Positions 7,468 through 16,129 of a stretch of 20,557 nt of DNA are shown here, piece after piece. The notes under the pieces were generated by a model. The model searched no databases. It worked only from the letters and a program-made list of their open reading frames with translations, and was not told the DNA's origin. The translations under genes were made by a program, and so were the position numbers. The stretch's first letter is position 1; every line of letters starts with the position of its first letter. The stretch is from ATZT02 sp964655115 (GTDB lineage Bacteria; Actinomycetota; Actinomycetes; S36-B12; UBA5976): assembly GCA_964655115.1 (NCBI GenBank), contig CAZZKM010000020.1, positions 1-20,557 on the forward strand, given 5' to 3'.

Positions 7468-8796
7468 ACAAACGGATATTTAACTAAATCAAGTGTTAGA
7501 CGCAGTTGGTATTTATATGACTGGGCCAATTCATCTTTTTCAACCACCGTTATAACTTTATTTCTTGGTCCATATTTAACTTCAATTGCAGAAAATGCAG
7601 CTGATGCTTCAGGAATGATTTCTTTGTGGGGAATAAGTATGAGACCTGGATCTTTATTTCCTTATGTCATTAGTTTTTCTGTTTTTGCTCAAGTATTTGT
7701 TTTACCAATTGTGGGAGCTATTGCAGATCGAATTAAAAGTAGAAATGGATTTCTGGCAATATTTGCATACCTTGGCGCATTTGCCACAATCTGTTTATAT
7801 TTTGTACAAGGTGAAAGATTTGCACTGGGTGCATTCTTACTTATAGTTGCAAATATATCTTTTGGTGCAGCTTTAGTAGTTGCAAATTCTTATATTCCAG
7901 ATTTAGCTTCTCCCGATAAAAGAGATGCTGTTTCTTCACGGGGTTGGGCAATAGGTTATGCAGGTGGAGGTTTATTGCTTTTAATAAATCTTTATCTTTA
8001 TTCAAGTTATGAATCATTTGGAATCACTGAAGCAGAAGCAGTAAGAATTTCATTAACTTCAGCTGGTATTTGGTGGGCACTATTTACCATCATCACAGTC
8101 AGAGGCCTAAGAACTTTAAATCGAAAAACTGGTGTGGTTGGTGCAGAAGCTTTTTCAGTTGGTTTTCAAGAATTAAGAACTACCTTAAAAGATTTAAAAA
8201 AATATCCAGAAACTTTAAAATTTTTAATTGCTTATCTTTTCTATAATGATGGAATTCAAACAGTTATTGCAATTTCTGGAACCTATGCAATTTTAGAATT
8301 AAAACTAGAACAATTATCACTAGTTTTTGCAATTGTTATTGTGCAAATTACAGCATTAATTGGTTCTTTGATACTAGGTAAACTTGCTGAAAGTTATGGT
8401 ACGAAGAAAACTATTCTTATTTCCTTATTTATCTGGACCATAATGGTAGTAATTACTTATTTTGCACCCGTGGGTCAAGCAAATCCTTATTTTGCAATTG
8501 CTGCAGGAATTGGTTTTGTATTAGGTGGAAGCCAAGCCTTATCAAGATCTTTATATTCTCAAGTAATTCCAAGAGCTCAAGAAGCTCAATATTTTTCTTT
8601 CTATGAAATAAGTGAACGAGGCACTAGTTGGCTTGGCACATTTGCATTTGGTGTGGCATTTGGATTAACGGGTTCTTATCGCCAAAGTATTTTGTTAATC
8701 ATTGCTTTCTTCATTATTGGAGGCTTAATTTTAATTAAGGTTAATATTCGTCAAGCCATTAAAGAATCAGGAAATCCTCAGCCAGCCAAGGTTTAA
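7462..8796 (+). CDS. MFS transporter, UMF1 (Atg22-like) family
   Basis: The 444-residue membrane protein has about 12 hydrophobic segments. The N-terminal W-Y-L-Y-D-W-A-N-S-S-F motif (about 16-26) is the hallmark of the UMF1/Atg22-like branch of the major facilitator superfamily, and a charged loop with D-R-I-K-S-R follows the second or third helix as in MFS proteins. The substrates of bacterial UMF1 members are mostly unknown, and yeast Atg22 exports amino acids from the vacuole. The ATG at 7462 is used because the alternative ATG at 7457 hits a stop after two codons. AAGG at 7451-7454 is a plausible but short ribosome site, and a leaderless start is also possible. The gene converges on the malic enzyme gene with only 4 bases between the stops and no terminator hairpin. 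Confidence 0.88.
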   Translation: MTTNGYLTKSSVRRSWYLYDWANSSFSTTVITLFLGPYLTSIAENAADASGMISLWGISMRPGSLFPYVISFSVFAQVFVLPIVGAIADRIKSRNGFLAIFAYLGAFATICLYFVQGERFALGAFLLIVANISFGAALVVANSYIPDLASPDKRDAVSSRGWAIGYAGGGLLLLINLYLYSSYESFGITEAEAVRISLTSAGIWWALFTIITVRGLRTLNRKTGVVGAEAFSVGFQELRTTLKDLKKYPETLKFLIAYLFYNDGIQTVIAISGTYAILELKLEQLSLVFAIVIVQITALIGSLILGKLAESYGTKKTILISLFIWTIMVVITYFAPVGQANPYFAIAAGIGFVLGGSQALSRSLYSQVIPRAQEAQYFSFYEISERGTSWLGTFAFGVAFGLTGSYRQSILLIIAFFIIGGLILIKVNIRQAIKESGNPQPAKV

Positions 8797-8800
8797 AGTT

Positions 8801-10180
8801 TTATTTACCTAAAGTTGTTCTCACAGCTTGGGCTACAGCAGGCGTTACTCCAGGATCAAACACACTTGGCACGATAAATGAGGCATTTAATTGCTCATTA
8901 GAAACTCTATTTGCAATGGCATTAGCAGCAGCAATCAACGTTTCTTCGGTGACATTTTTTGCTTGAGCATCCAATAAACCTCTAAAAATTCCAGGGAATG
9001 CAAGCACGTTATTTATTTGATTTGGAAAATCACTTCTGCCTGTAGCCACCACTTTGGCATATTTTCTAGCCAAAATTGGGTCTACTTCAGGATTTGGATT
9101 AGCCAAAGCAAAAATTATGGAATCTTTATTCATTTGTTTCAGATCATTTTCAGTCAAAATATCTGGAGCACTTACTCCAATAAAGACATCAGCATCTTTT
9201 AAAGCTTGGTTAACTGTGCCTGAGAAGTTATTTTTATTGGTATTTTCAATTATCCATTGAACATCTTCCCCATCTTTTACTCCACTGTGTATTGGGCCAA
9301 GGTTATTAAACACAATTAAATCTTTTAACCCACTTTTCACCAATAATCTTGCGATAGCAGTTCCTGCAGCTCCTGCTCCTGTCATCACAACTTTGATGTC
9401 TGAGATCTTCTTATTTACTACCCTTAAAGCATTAGTTAAGGCTGCTAAAACCACAATTGCTGTTCCATGTTGGTCATCATGAAATACCGGAATATCCAAA
9501 AGTTTTCTTAATCTTTTTTCAATCTCGAAACAACGTGGAGCAGAAATATCTTCAAGATTTATTCCTCCATAAACAGGAGCAATTAATTGAACTGTTCTAA
9601 CTATTTCGTCAACATCTTGTGAATCAATACAAACAGGCCAAGCATCAATATCTGCAAATCTTTTAAACAAGGCAGCTTTTCCTTCCATTACTGGCAAAGC
9701 TGCTGCTGCACCCAAATTTCCTAAACCTAAAACTGCCGAACCATCAGTGACCACAGCTACAGAATTTCTTTTAATTGTTAATCTTCTTAAATTTGAGGGA
9801 TCATCTGCTATTGCTTGAGAAATTCTTGCTACACCTGGAGTGTATGCACGAGAAAGATCATCACGAGTTTTTAAAGGAACTTTAGAGTGAACTTCTAATT
9901 TGCCACCGAGATGAATTAAAAATGTTCTATCTGAAAACTTTCTTACCTTTACCCCATCTAGTTTTGCAATGGAATCGGTAATTTTTTTAGCATGCTCTTC
10001 ATTAGTTGCATTACACGTAACATCTACCACGATTGAGTTATAGGTTGATTCCACAACATCAAGAGCAGTTAAAGCAGCACCTGCAGCAGATACAGCAGCA
10101 GTCAAATCTCCAGTTGAATCTGTGGTGGCAGGAAGTTCTACACGAATCGTTACTGCATAACCTGGGGATGGGATTGACAT
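8801..10180 (-). CDS. malic enzyme with N-terminal ACT-like domain
   Basis: The 459-residue enzyme oxidatively decarboxylates malate to pyruvate. Residues about 1-90 form an ACT-like alpha/beta module, usually a small-molecule sensing domain. The malic domain has S-R-A-Y-T-P-G-V-A with catalytic Tyr113, VTDGSAVLGLGN (144-155), catalytic Lys168 (MEGKAA), metal-binding E210-D211 and PVFHDDQHGTA (231-241). The NAD(P) domain has GAGAAG (268-273). An asparagine pair (FNN, 291-293) follows the second strand where an acidic residue often marks NAD use, so coenzyme choice is open. It starts 9 bases after the SDR stop without a strong Shine-Dalgarno and is likely translationally coupled to it. Confidence 0.93.
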   Translation of the reverse strand: MSIPSPGYAVTIRVELPATTDSTGDLTAAVSAAGAALTALDVVESTYNSIVVDVTCNATNEEHAKKITDSIAKLDGVKVRKFSDRTFLIHLGGKLEVHSKVPLKTRDDLSRAYTPGVARISQAIADDPSNLRRLTIKRNSVAVVTDGSAVLGLGNLGAAAALPVMEGKAALFKRFADIDAWPVCIDSQDVDEIVRTVQLIAPVYGGINLEDISAPRCFEIEKRLRKLLDIPVFHDDQHGTAIVVLAALTNALRVVNKKISDIKVVMTGAGAAGTAIARLLVKSGLKDLIVFNNLGPIHSGVKDGEDVQWIIENTNKNNFSGTVNQALKDADVFIGVSAPDILTENDLKQMNKDSIIFALANPNPEVDPILARKYAKVVATGRSDFPNQINNVLAFPGIFRGLLDAQAKNVTEETLIAAANAIANRVSNEQLNASFIVPSVFDPGVTPAVAQAVRTTLGK

Positions 10181-10189
10181 AGTTTTACT

Positions 10190-10957
10190 CTACTGAGCAG
10201 TCATGCCGCCATCTGCTGACACGATTGAACCAGTCATAAAAGAAGATTCATCACTTGCTAAAAACAGCGCAAGATGAGCTATTTCAATTGGCTCACCTGG
10301 TCTTCCAATTGGTTGGAATTTATCAATTTCTGCATAAATTTTGTCTAACCCGCCCATCATTTCAGCGTGAGCATAATTAATTGGAGTATCAACCCAGCCA
10401 GGACATATTGCATTACATCGAACACCTTGTTTTGCATAATCTAAAGCAATACCTTTTGTAAGCATTACTACTCCACCTTTTGATGCTGAATAAACAGTCA
10501 AGAAAGGTTCAGAAACAATTCCGTTAACACTTGAAATATTTACCAAAGACCCATTTTTATGTTTCAACATATGAGGAATTGCTGCCCTACAGGTATACAT
10601 AGAACCTTTTAAATTAACGTTTAAAGTTTTATCAATAATTTCATTTTTAACTTCATGAAATACACCAGGAATATTAACTCCTGCGCTGTTTACGACAACA
10701 TGAATTGTGCCAAATTCATTTACGCAAGTTTCAATTAATTCTTGTGCTTCTTTATCATTTGCAACGTCAGTTTTAACTGCTTTCGCAATTTGACCTTTTG
10801 ACTTAATTTCATCAACAACTTTTTGGGCACTTTCAAAGTTAATATCAGAGACAATTACTTTGCCTCCCTCTTCTGCAAGTCTTAAAGCAGTTGCTTTTCC
10901 AATTCCAGATCCTGCTCCTGTAACAACACAAGCTTTATCTTGAACTCTTCCTGGCAT
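10190..10957 (-). CDS. short-chain dehydrogenase/reductase (SDR)
   Basis: The 255-residue classical SDR has the nucleotide motif TGAGSGIG (13-20), Asp38 after the second strand (favours NAD over NADP), N-S-A-G (90-93), catalytic Ser142/143 in N-I-S-S and the Y156-S-A-S-K160 pair. The closing G-G-M-T-A-Q is usual for the family. I place the start at ATG 10957 (MPGRVQDK). A GTG at 10969 would also keep frame, but its GTGGAG is itself the Shine-Dalgarno, 6-7 bases before the ATG. The substrate cannot be told from sequence, and the malic enzyme downstream does not settle it. It lies 28 bases past the terminator of the permease gene, so it either has a promoter overlapping that hairpin (TTGGGG-17-TAAAAG is a weak candidate) or depends on read-through. 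Confidence 0.9.
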   Translation of the reverse strand: MPGRVQDKACVVTGAGSGIGKATALRLAEEGGKVIVSDINFESAQKVVDEIKSKGQIAKAVKTDVANDKEAQELIETCVNEFGTIHVVVNSAGVNIPGVFHEVKNEIIDKTLNVNLKGSMYTCRAAIPHMLKHKNGSLVNISSVNGIVSEPFLTVYSASKGGVVMLTKGIALDYAKQGVRCNAICPGWVDTPINYAHAEMMGGLDKIYAEIDKFQPIGRPGEPIEIAHLALFLASDESSFMTGSIVSADGGMTAQ

Positions 10958-10985
10958 TTTTATCTCCACACTCTCTTTTAAATTT

Positions 10986-11023
10986 AAAGAGGACTTGCCC
11001 CAATGCTAGAGCAAGTCCTCTTT
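10986..11023 (-). terminator. hairpin terminator after the APC permease gene
   Basis: A 13-bp perfect stem (10986-10998 with 11011-11023, core GAGGACTTGC) encloses a 12-base loop, 17 bases past the permease stop. The minus-strand T tract is short (TTT AAA TTT), so termination may be partial and let some transcripts enter the SDR/malic enzyme pair. Confidence 0.8.
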
Positions 11024-11040
11024 TAGTTAAATACTTTGAT

Positions 11041-12549
11041 TTAGAGATCTGATTTTGGACCTTTAAACCAATTCTTTGCACTAACTTGCCACCAAATCAT
11101 TGCTCCACCAATCACAATCAACATTGCAATTGGAGAGTATTGAAATGCAAGCCAGGTGAAGTTTTCATTTCCTGGCATACCAGCTGGTGTTGTTGGCAAC
11201 ATGAAGTAAATAGAAATTATTGCAATTTCTAGAACTGCAACCGGAGCCATCCATTTCCATTTATTTCCTAGATTCCATGGACCTTGTTTGAATTTATCGC
11301 CCATTCTCCAACGTAAATAAATTGGAATTGCAAATGAGACGAACAAGCCAATTACTGTTACAGAAGTAACAGCGAAGAATGCAACTGGTACAACAGTTCC
11401 TGGAGGTGCGTATAGAGCAGGAAGTGTTAACACAACTGCACCCAAAGCTGCACCAACTGCAGCGTTAGATGGATTCTTATTTGAATCTACTTTCTTTAAC
11501 CATTTACTTCCAGGTACAGCGCCATCACGTGAGAATGCAAACAACATTCTTGAAGCTGCAGTTACACATGACATTCCGCAGAAGAATTGACCAACACAAG
11601 AAATGATCAAAATTGTCACAGCCCAACCTTCAGGAAGTGATGTTAAGAAAATTACTGGAGAGAATCCAGCATTCTTATTAATTTCTTCAACATTTGTTGC
11701 GGCATAAAGGAAAGATAACAGCAAAATCCATCCACCGATTCCGGAGAAAAAGATTGATTGCCACAAACCTTTAGCTGCAGCAGAAGATGCTCCACCGGTT
11801 TCTTCAGATACGTGAGCTGAGGCATCAAAACCAGTGATTGTGTATTGGGTCAACAAGAAACCAAGAGGTAACACGTAGAACCAGTAGCTAGTCCAACCAC
11901 TGTTATTAATTTGAGTGGTAAACATCCAAGTTAAACTTTGATGTTCTTTTGGAATAAGCACCAAAATCAAAACGATTGCTGCCACACCAAACACGTGCCA
12001 GTAAACGTTTACGTTTTGCATCCAGTGAATGATTTTTGCTCCCCACACGTTTATCAAAACATGCAAGATCACTGTTACTAAAAAGACAATGAAAACTAAT
12101 CCTAGATTTTCAATGCTAAATGCTGGATTGAACAAACTCATTGTGAATGTGAAAAATGTTGCGAAACCATAATCCACACCAGCAATAACTGCTACAAGTC
12201 CAACAAGATTTAGCCATCCAGTTAACCAACCATGAACAGGTTTACCTAACTTGAATGACCAGTAGTAAATACCACCAGCAGTTGGCATAGCTGAAACAAG
12301 TTCAGACATGCAAAAACCAATGATCAAGATTAATGTTGCAATAATTGGCCAACCAATTGAAATTGCAACTGGTCCACCGTTATTCCAAGCTTGGCTAAAT
12401 GTTGTGAAACATCCAGACAAAATTGAAATGATTGAGAACGAGATAGCGAAGTTAGAAAAACCACTCCATCTTCGTTCGAACTGCTGCTTATAACCCAGTT
12501 CCGCAAGACGTTTCGCGTCTGCGTCTAACTGTGCTTTGTTTACAGCCAT
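11041..12549 (-). CDS. APC-superfamily amino-acid permease
   Basis: The 502-residue protein has about 12 transmembrane segments. It begins with a cytoplasmic helix rich in charged residues and the family stretch A-E-L-G-Y-K-Q-Q-F-x-R-x-W-S-G-F, followed by FAISFSIISI and the N-N-G-G-P motif before the second helix. These mark the amino-acid/GABA/choline-type APC permeases. The exact substrate is not deducible. The ATG at 12549 is preceded by a strong GGGAGGGG 8-9 bases upstream. It is the first gene of a block that ends in a terminator before the SDR gene. A possible 11-codon leader frame ends directly at its start codon. Confidence 0.88.
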   Translation of the reverse strand: MAVNKAQLDADAKRLAELGYKQQFERRWSGFSNFAISFSIISILSGCFTTFSQAWNNGGPVAISIGWPIIATLILIIGFCMSELVSAMPTAGGIYYWSFKLGKPVHGWLTGWLNLVGLVAVIAGVDYGFATFFTFTMSLFNPAFSIENLGLVFIVFLVTVILHVLINVWGAKIIHWMQNVNVYWHVFGVAAIVLILVLIPKEHQSLTWMFTTQINNSGWTSYWFYVLPLGFLLTQYTITGFDASAHVSEETGGASSAAAKGLWQSIFFSGIGGWILLLSFLYAATNVEEINKNAGFSPVIFLTSLPEGWAVTILIISCVGQFFCGMSCVTAASRMLFAFSRDGAVPGSKWLKKVDSNKNPSNAAVGAALGAVVLTLPALYAPPGTVVPVAFFAVTSVTVIGLFVSFAIPIYLRWRMGDKFKQGPWNLGNKWKWMAPVAVLEIAIISIYFMLPTTPAGMPGNENFTWLAFQYSPIAMLIVIGGAMIWWQVSAKNWFKGPKSDL

Positions 12550-12585
12550 TTAACGCACCCCTCCCGAGACAGCCATGACTCTCAT
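12550..12585 (-). other. possible 11-codon leader ORF before the permease
   Basis: The minus strand reads an ATG-initiated frame encoding MRVMAVSGGVR whose TAA stop abuts the permease ATG (TAAATG). The permease Shine-Dalgarno GGGAGGGG lies inside this frame. The region also contains ACAGCCAT twice (12542-12549 and 12570-12577) and CATGACT twice (12574-12580 and 12583-12589). There is no good ribosome site for the leader, so it would have to be leaderless or may be chance. Confidence 0.3.
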
Positions 12586-12597
12586 GACTTCGTGCTG

Positions 12598-12612
12598 GGG
12601 TAATTCTTACCC
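12598..12612. promoter_or_regulatory. palindrome GGGTAATTCTTACCC upstream of the permease
   Basis: Perfect 6-bp arms flank a 3-base centre, about 50 bases before the permease start in the 151-base gap 12550-12700. The position and symmetry suit an operator over the promoter. TAAGAA on the minus strand within it could be a -10 with TTTCAT 17 bases upstream, but both are weak matches. Confidence 0.4.
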
Positions 12613-12700
12613 ATGATTGTGAACAAATGAAAGGGTTTTAATGACTTTTTTCTGAAATGTCGCGATATGTTTGTGGGGAGATTACTAAAAATCTTGGTTT

Positions 12701-13972
12701 TTATGCCTTAAAGTCTAAAACTTTGAAAGAAAAAACTGCAATCAAAGCACTAACTATTGAAGCCACTAAAACACTCAAAATAGCTAAATCTTGAGTCGCT
12801 TGATCTTGAAACGCTAATTTGGCAATAAAAATTGCCACGGTAAAACCAATTCCGGCAGCATTTCCCACTCCTAATAAATGTTGCCACTTAACATCTTTTG
12901 GAATTTGTCCAATTTTTGAAAACTTGGTGAAATAAGTTAACAATAAAATTCCTACAGGTTTTCCAACCACTAGACCAACAATGATGCCCAGTGCCACTTT
13001 TGATTCAAACATTAAACTAACAGTTTGGGAGTTAATTTTTATTCCAGAATTAGCAAAAGCAAATATAGGCACAACTAAAAATGCACTCCAGGGATGAATT
13101 ACATGCTCAAGCCACTCAACCACTGATACAGAATTTTTAGCAATCTTTTTTGTTTTAAGAGCATTTTGTACAGTAGAAATATTCTTTAACTCTTCTATAT
13201 CTATGTACTTCTTTTGAATAATTGGAGTAACTGGAGCTAAAAGTCCTAAAATAACCCCTGCAATCGTTGGATGAATTCCAGTTTCATACAAGCCATACCA
13301 TAAAAATATTCCAAGAATTATATAAATAAATGTTGCATTAATATTTATTTTTTTAAACCAAATAACAATTAAAACTAAAACTATAGAAATGAATAACCAA
13401 GGCAAAGTTATTCCTTTAGAAAAAACTAAAGCAATGATAATGATTGCTCCAATATCATCAATAACAGCAAGACCTAAAAGAAAGGGACGTAAAAATCCTG
13501 ATTTCTTTGCTCCAAAATAACTTAAAACTCCAACAGCTAAAGCAATATCTGTTGCAACAGGAACTGCCCAACCTCTTAAATCTTGGAAATCTGTTATGAA
13601 TAAATAAATTAAAGCAGGAATAAGCATTCCACCTAATGCTGCTAATAATGGAACGATTGCTTTTCTAAAGCCAGCTAAATGTCCTGTGTTTAATTCTCGG
13701 TTAATTTCAAGTCCTACTAAAAAGAAAAATATGGTCATTAGTGCGTCATTAATTAAGTGCTGCACATCCATATTTAATTGAAATAGACCAATTTTTATAA
13801 ACACTTCAGTTTTTAAAACATTAAAATAAACATCACTTAAATTAGAGTTTGCAATAAATAAACCTAAAAGAGCTGCAAGTAAAATTAATAGACTTGAAGA
13901 TGACTCTCTTTGAAAAAAATCAGCAAAAGGAGAAATCCGAGTTACTTTATTATTTCTAGTTTTTTGCTTCAT
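12701..13972 (-). CDS. nhaA: Na+/H+ antiporter NhaA
   Basis: The 423-residue, roughly 12-helix inner-membrane antiporter exports Na+ in exchange for protons. Diagnostic motifs are VATDIALAVG (D142) and LAVIDDIGAI with the ion-binding pair D172-D173, plus V-G-L-E-I-N-R-E-L around 86-94 and F-A-F-A-N-S-G in the second half, matching E. coli D133, D163-D164, E78 and the K300 helix region. The frame starts at ATG 13972. No Shine-Dalgarno precedes it. CATAAT sits 6 bases before the ATG, where it could act as a -10 for a leaderless transcript, though no -35 is evident. It follows ctaF by 27 bases in the same direction, so it may also be the last gene of the cytochrome oxidase operon. Confidence 0.95.
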   Translation of the reverse strand: MKQKTRNNKVTRISPFADFFQRESSSSLLILLAALLGLFIANSNLSDVYFNVLKTEVFIKIGLFQLNMDVQHLINDALMTIFFFLVGLEINRELNTGHLAGFRKAIVPLLAALGGMLIPALIYLFITDFQDLRGWAVPVATDIALAVGVLSYFGAKKSGFLRPFLLGLAVIDDIGAIIIIALVFSKGITLPWLFISIVLVLIVIWFKKININATFIYIILGIFLWYGLYETGIHPTIAGVILGLLAPVTPIIQKKYIDIEELKNISTVQNALKTKKIAKNSVSVVEWLEHVIHPWSAFLVVPIFAFANSGIKINSQTVSLMFESKVALGIIVGLVVGKPVGILLLTYFTKFSKIGQIPKDVKWQHLLGVGNAAGIGFTVAIFIAKLAFQDQATQDLAILSVLVASIVSALIAVFSFKVLDFKA

Positions 13973-13999
13973 CTAAACATTATGCTAAATGTGAAACAA

Positions 14000-14407
14000 T
14001 TAGTGTCTGATTGGCTCGACTCTTTCGAACTTCCAATACTCAAATAGCCATCCTGAAACTGAAAATAGAACAAAACCTAGTCCCATCAAAAAAATCCAGG
14101 CCGCAAAAATAAAACCGACAAAAGTAAAAGCGGCAGATGCTGCCACGATCATTGGCCACCATGAATGAGGCGAATAAAAACCATAATCAGATGGAGCTTC
14201 ATTTTGTTCTGCAGTTTCGTTATCTTCTGGTTGATAACCAATGCGATTACCGGTAAAGATTAAATAGAAGGCAACTAATATTGCTAAACCTCCAGTTAAA
14301 ACTAACGCAGTTGTGCCAACTGGTTCTCTGGTAAAGGTGTAATAAATTCCTCCAACGACAAAATAGAAAACTGCACCCCAAAAAAATAACCAACCACCTG
14401 GTTTCAT
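14000..14407 (-). CDS. ctaF: cytochrome c oxidase subunit IV, actinobacterial type
   Basis: The 135-residue small membrane protein has four hydrophobic segments in two pairs (about 5-22 and 30-50, then 82-102 and 104-122) around a polar, acidic loop that includes E-D-N-E-T-A-E-Q-N-E. It begins M-K-P-G-G-W-L-F-F-W-G. Size, layout and its place right after ctaD identify the actinobacterial CtaF subunit of the aa3-type oxidase (Rv2199c-like). Its ATG directly follows the ctaD stop with no gap (TAAATG), so translation is coupled. GGAAAGAGA upstream, inside ctaD, may serve as ribosome site. Confidence 0.9.
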   Translation of the reverse strand: MKPGGWLFFWGAVFYFVVGGIYYTFTREPVGTTALVLTGGLAILVAFYLIFTGNRIGYQPEDNETAEQNEAPSDYGFYSPHSWWPMIVAASAAFTFVGFIFAAWIFLMGLGFVLFSVSGWLFEYWKFERVEPIRH

Positions 14408-16129
14408 TTAGTTTCTCTTTCCAAGCTTTGGTCCACCAATTGTGTCATCCAAGAAGTTAACGCGGGTTGGAATATCAGCATCTGCTAATTCAGGATGTGC
14501 TGCATCAAAGGCTGGACGTTCTGAACGAATTCTTGGCAATGATGTGAAGTTATGTCTTGGTGGAGGACAACTTGTGGCCCATTCCAAACTCATGCCCCAA
14601 CCCCATGGATCATTTTCTTTAACCAACGGAGCAAATCTCCATGTTTTGTAAACGTTGTACATGAAAAATATTGTTGAAGCACCTAGTAAAAATGCTCCTG
14701 TGCTAGAGACTACGTTTCCAAAAGTGAAACCATCACTTGCTAAATAATCTGCATATCTTCTTGGCATACCTTTAATTCCTAGCCAATGTTGAATTAAAAA
14801 TGTGACTTGGAATCCAATAAATAATGTCCAGAAATGAATCTTTCCTAAAGAATCATCAAGCATTCTTCCCGTTAATTTTGGCCACCAGAAATAAAATCCA
14901 GCAAACATTGCAAAAACTACAGTTCCAAAAACTGTGTAATGAAAATGTGCTACTACGAAATAGGAATCTGAAACGTGGAAATCAATTGGAGGCATTGCAA
15001 GCATTACTCCAGTCAATCCTCCGATTAAGAAGGTAATTAAGAATCCAATCACAAACATCATTGGAGTTTCAAAAGAAATTGACCCTCGCCACATCGTGCC
15101 TATCCAGTTAAAGAATTTAACTCCAGTTGGAACAGCAATCAACATCGTGGTTAAAGCAAAAAACGGTAACGAAACTGCACCCGTGACATACATATGATGT
15201 GCCCAAACTGCAACAGATAAACCTGCAATTGCAATTGTGGCAAATACTAATCCTTTGTAACCAAAAATTGGTTTTCTACTAAAAACAGGAATTACTTCAC
15301 TGATGATTCCAAAAAATGGTAACGCAATGATGTAAACCTCTGGATGACCAAAGAACCAAAACAAATGTTGCCACAAAATAGCTCCACCATTTGCTGCTTC
15401 AAAAACTTGCGCGTTAAAAGTTCTATCTACTTCTAAAACAATCAAAGCGGCAGCTAAAACTGGGAAAGCCATAAGAACTAAAACACTTGTTAATAAAACT
15501 GTCCATACAAAAATTGGCAATCTAAACATCACCATGCCAGGAGCTCTCATTGTCAAAATTGTGGTGATGAAATTTACTGCACCAAGAATTGTGCCTAAAC
15601 CACCAAGTGCAAGTCCCATAATCCAAAGATCTGCACCAACAGTTGGTGAATTAACTGCATTTGAAAGTGGAGCATAGGCAAACCAACCAAAACTTGCTGC
15701 ACCATCTGGTGTTAAAAATCCCGCCACAACAATGAGACCACCAAATAAAAACATGTAGTAACCAAGCAAATTTAATCTTGGAAATGCTACATCGGGTGCT
15801 CCAATTTGCAATGGAGTTAACGCATTTGCAAATCCAACAAAAAGTGGAGTTGCAAAAAGAAATAACATTATGGTTCCATGCATGGTAAACAATTGGTTGT
15901 ATTGCTCATTTGAAACAATTTGCAAACCAGGTTGAGCTAATTCTGCTCTAATTATCATGGCCATTAAACCTGCGATGATGAAGAAAATAAATGAAGTAAT
16001 TAAGTAAAGATTTCCAATAATTTTTGGATCAGTCGAAGTCATCCATTTAACTAAAGTTCTTCCTAAAGTGTTTTCTTTTTCGGGATGAGGATGAGAAGAA
16101 ACTGTCGGGCGATCTTCAATGAGTGTCAT
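14408..16129 (-). CDS. ctaD: cytochrome c oxidase subunit I (aa3-type, A-family)
   Basis: The 573-residue, 12-helix catalytic subunit reduces O2 to water and pumps protons. The metal ligands are all present: H84 and H397 for heme a, H395 for heme a3, and H262, H311 and H312 for CuB, with Y266 positioned for the His-Tyr cross-link in G-H-P-E-V-Y. Proton-path residues typical of A-family oxidases are visible: D113 (GAPDVAFPR) at the D-path mouth, E264, and K338 in the A-V-P-T-G-V-K segment for the K-path. The ATG directly follows the ctaC stop (TAAATG), and AAGGAAGG lies 7 bases upstream. It is co-transcribed with ctaC and ctaF. Confidence 0.98.
   Translation of the reverse strand: MTLIEDRPTVSSHPHPEKENTLGRTLVKWMTSTDPKIIGNLYLITSFIFFIIAGLMAMIIRAELAQPGLQIVSNEQYNQLFTMHGTIMLFLFATPLFVGFANALTPLQIGAPDVAFPRLNLLGYYMFLFGGLIVVAGFLTPDGAASFGWFAYAPLSNAVNSPTVGADLWIMGLALGGLGTILGAVNFITTILTMRAPGMVMFRLPIFVWTVLLTSVLVLMAFPVLAAALIVLEVDRTFNAQVFEAANGGAILWQHLFWFFGHPEVYIIALPFFGIISEVIPVFSRKPIFGYKGLVFATIAIAGLSVAVWAHHMYVTGAVSLPFFALTTMLIAVPTGVKFFNWIGTMWRGSISFETPMMFVIGFLITFLIGGLTGVMLAMPPIDFHVSDSYFVVAHFHYTVFGTVVFAMFAGFYFWWPKLTGRMLDDSLGKIHFWTLFIGFQVTFLIQHWLGIKGMPRRYADYLASDGFTFGNVVSSTGAFLLGASTIFFMYNVYKTWRFAPLVKENDPWGWGMSLEWATSCPPPRHNFTSLPRIRSERPAFDAAHPELADADIPTRVNFLDDTIGGPKLGKRN

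Noticed and set aside
8786..8815. Bidirectional terminator between the MFS and malic enzyme genes
   Set aside because: Only 4 bases separate the stops and no hairpin is visible.
10958..10969. GTG start of the SDR gene at 10969
   Set aside because: The GTGGAG is itself the ribosome site for the ATG at 10957.
12655..12700. Terminator after nhaA
   Set aside because: Only a weak AAAAA/TTTTT pairing (AAAAATCTTGGTTTTT) is present, with no stable GC stem.
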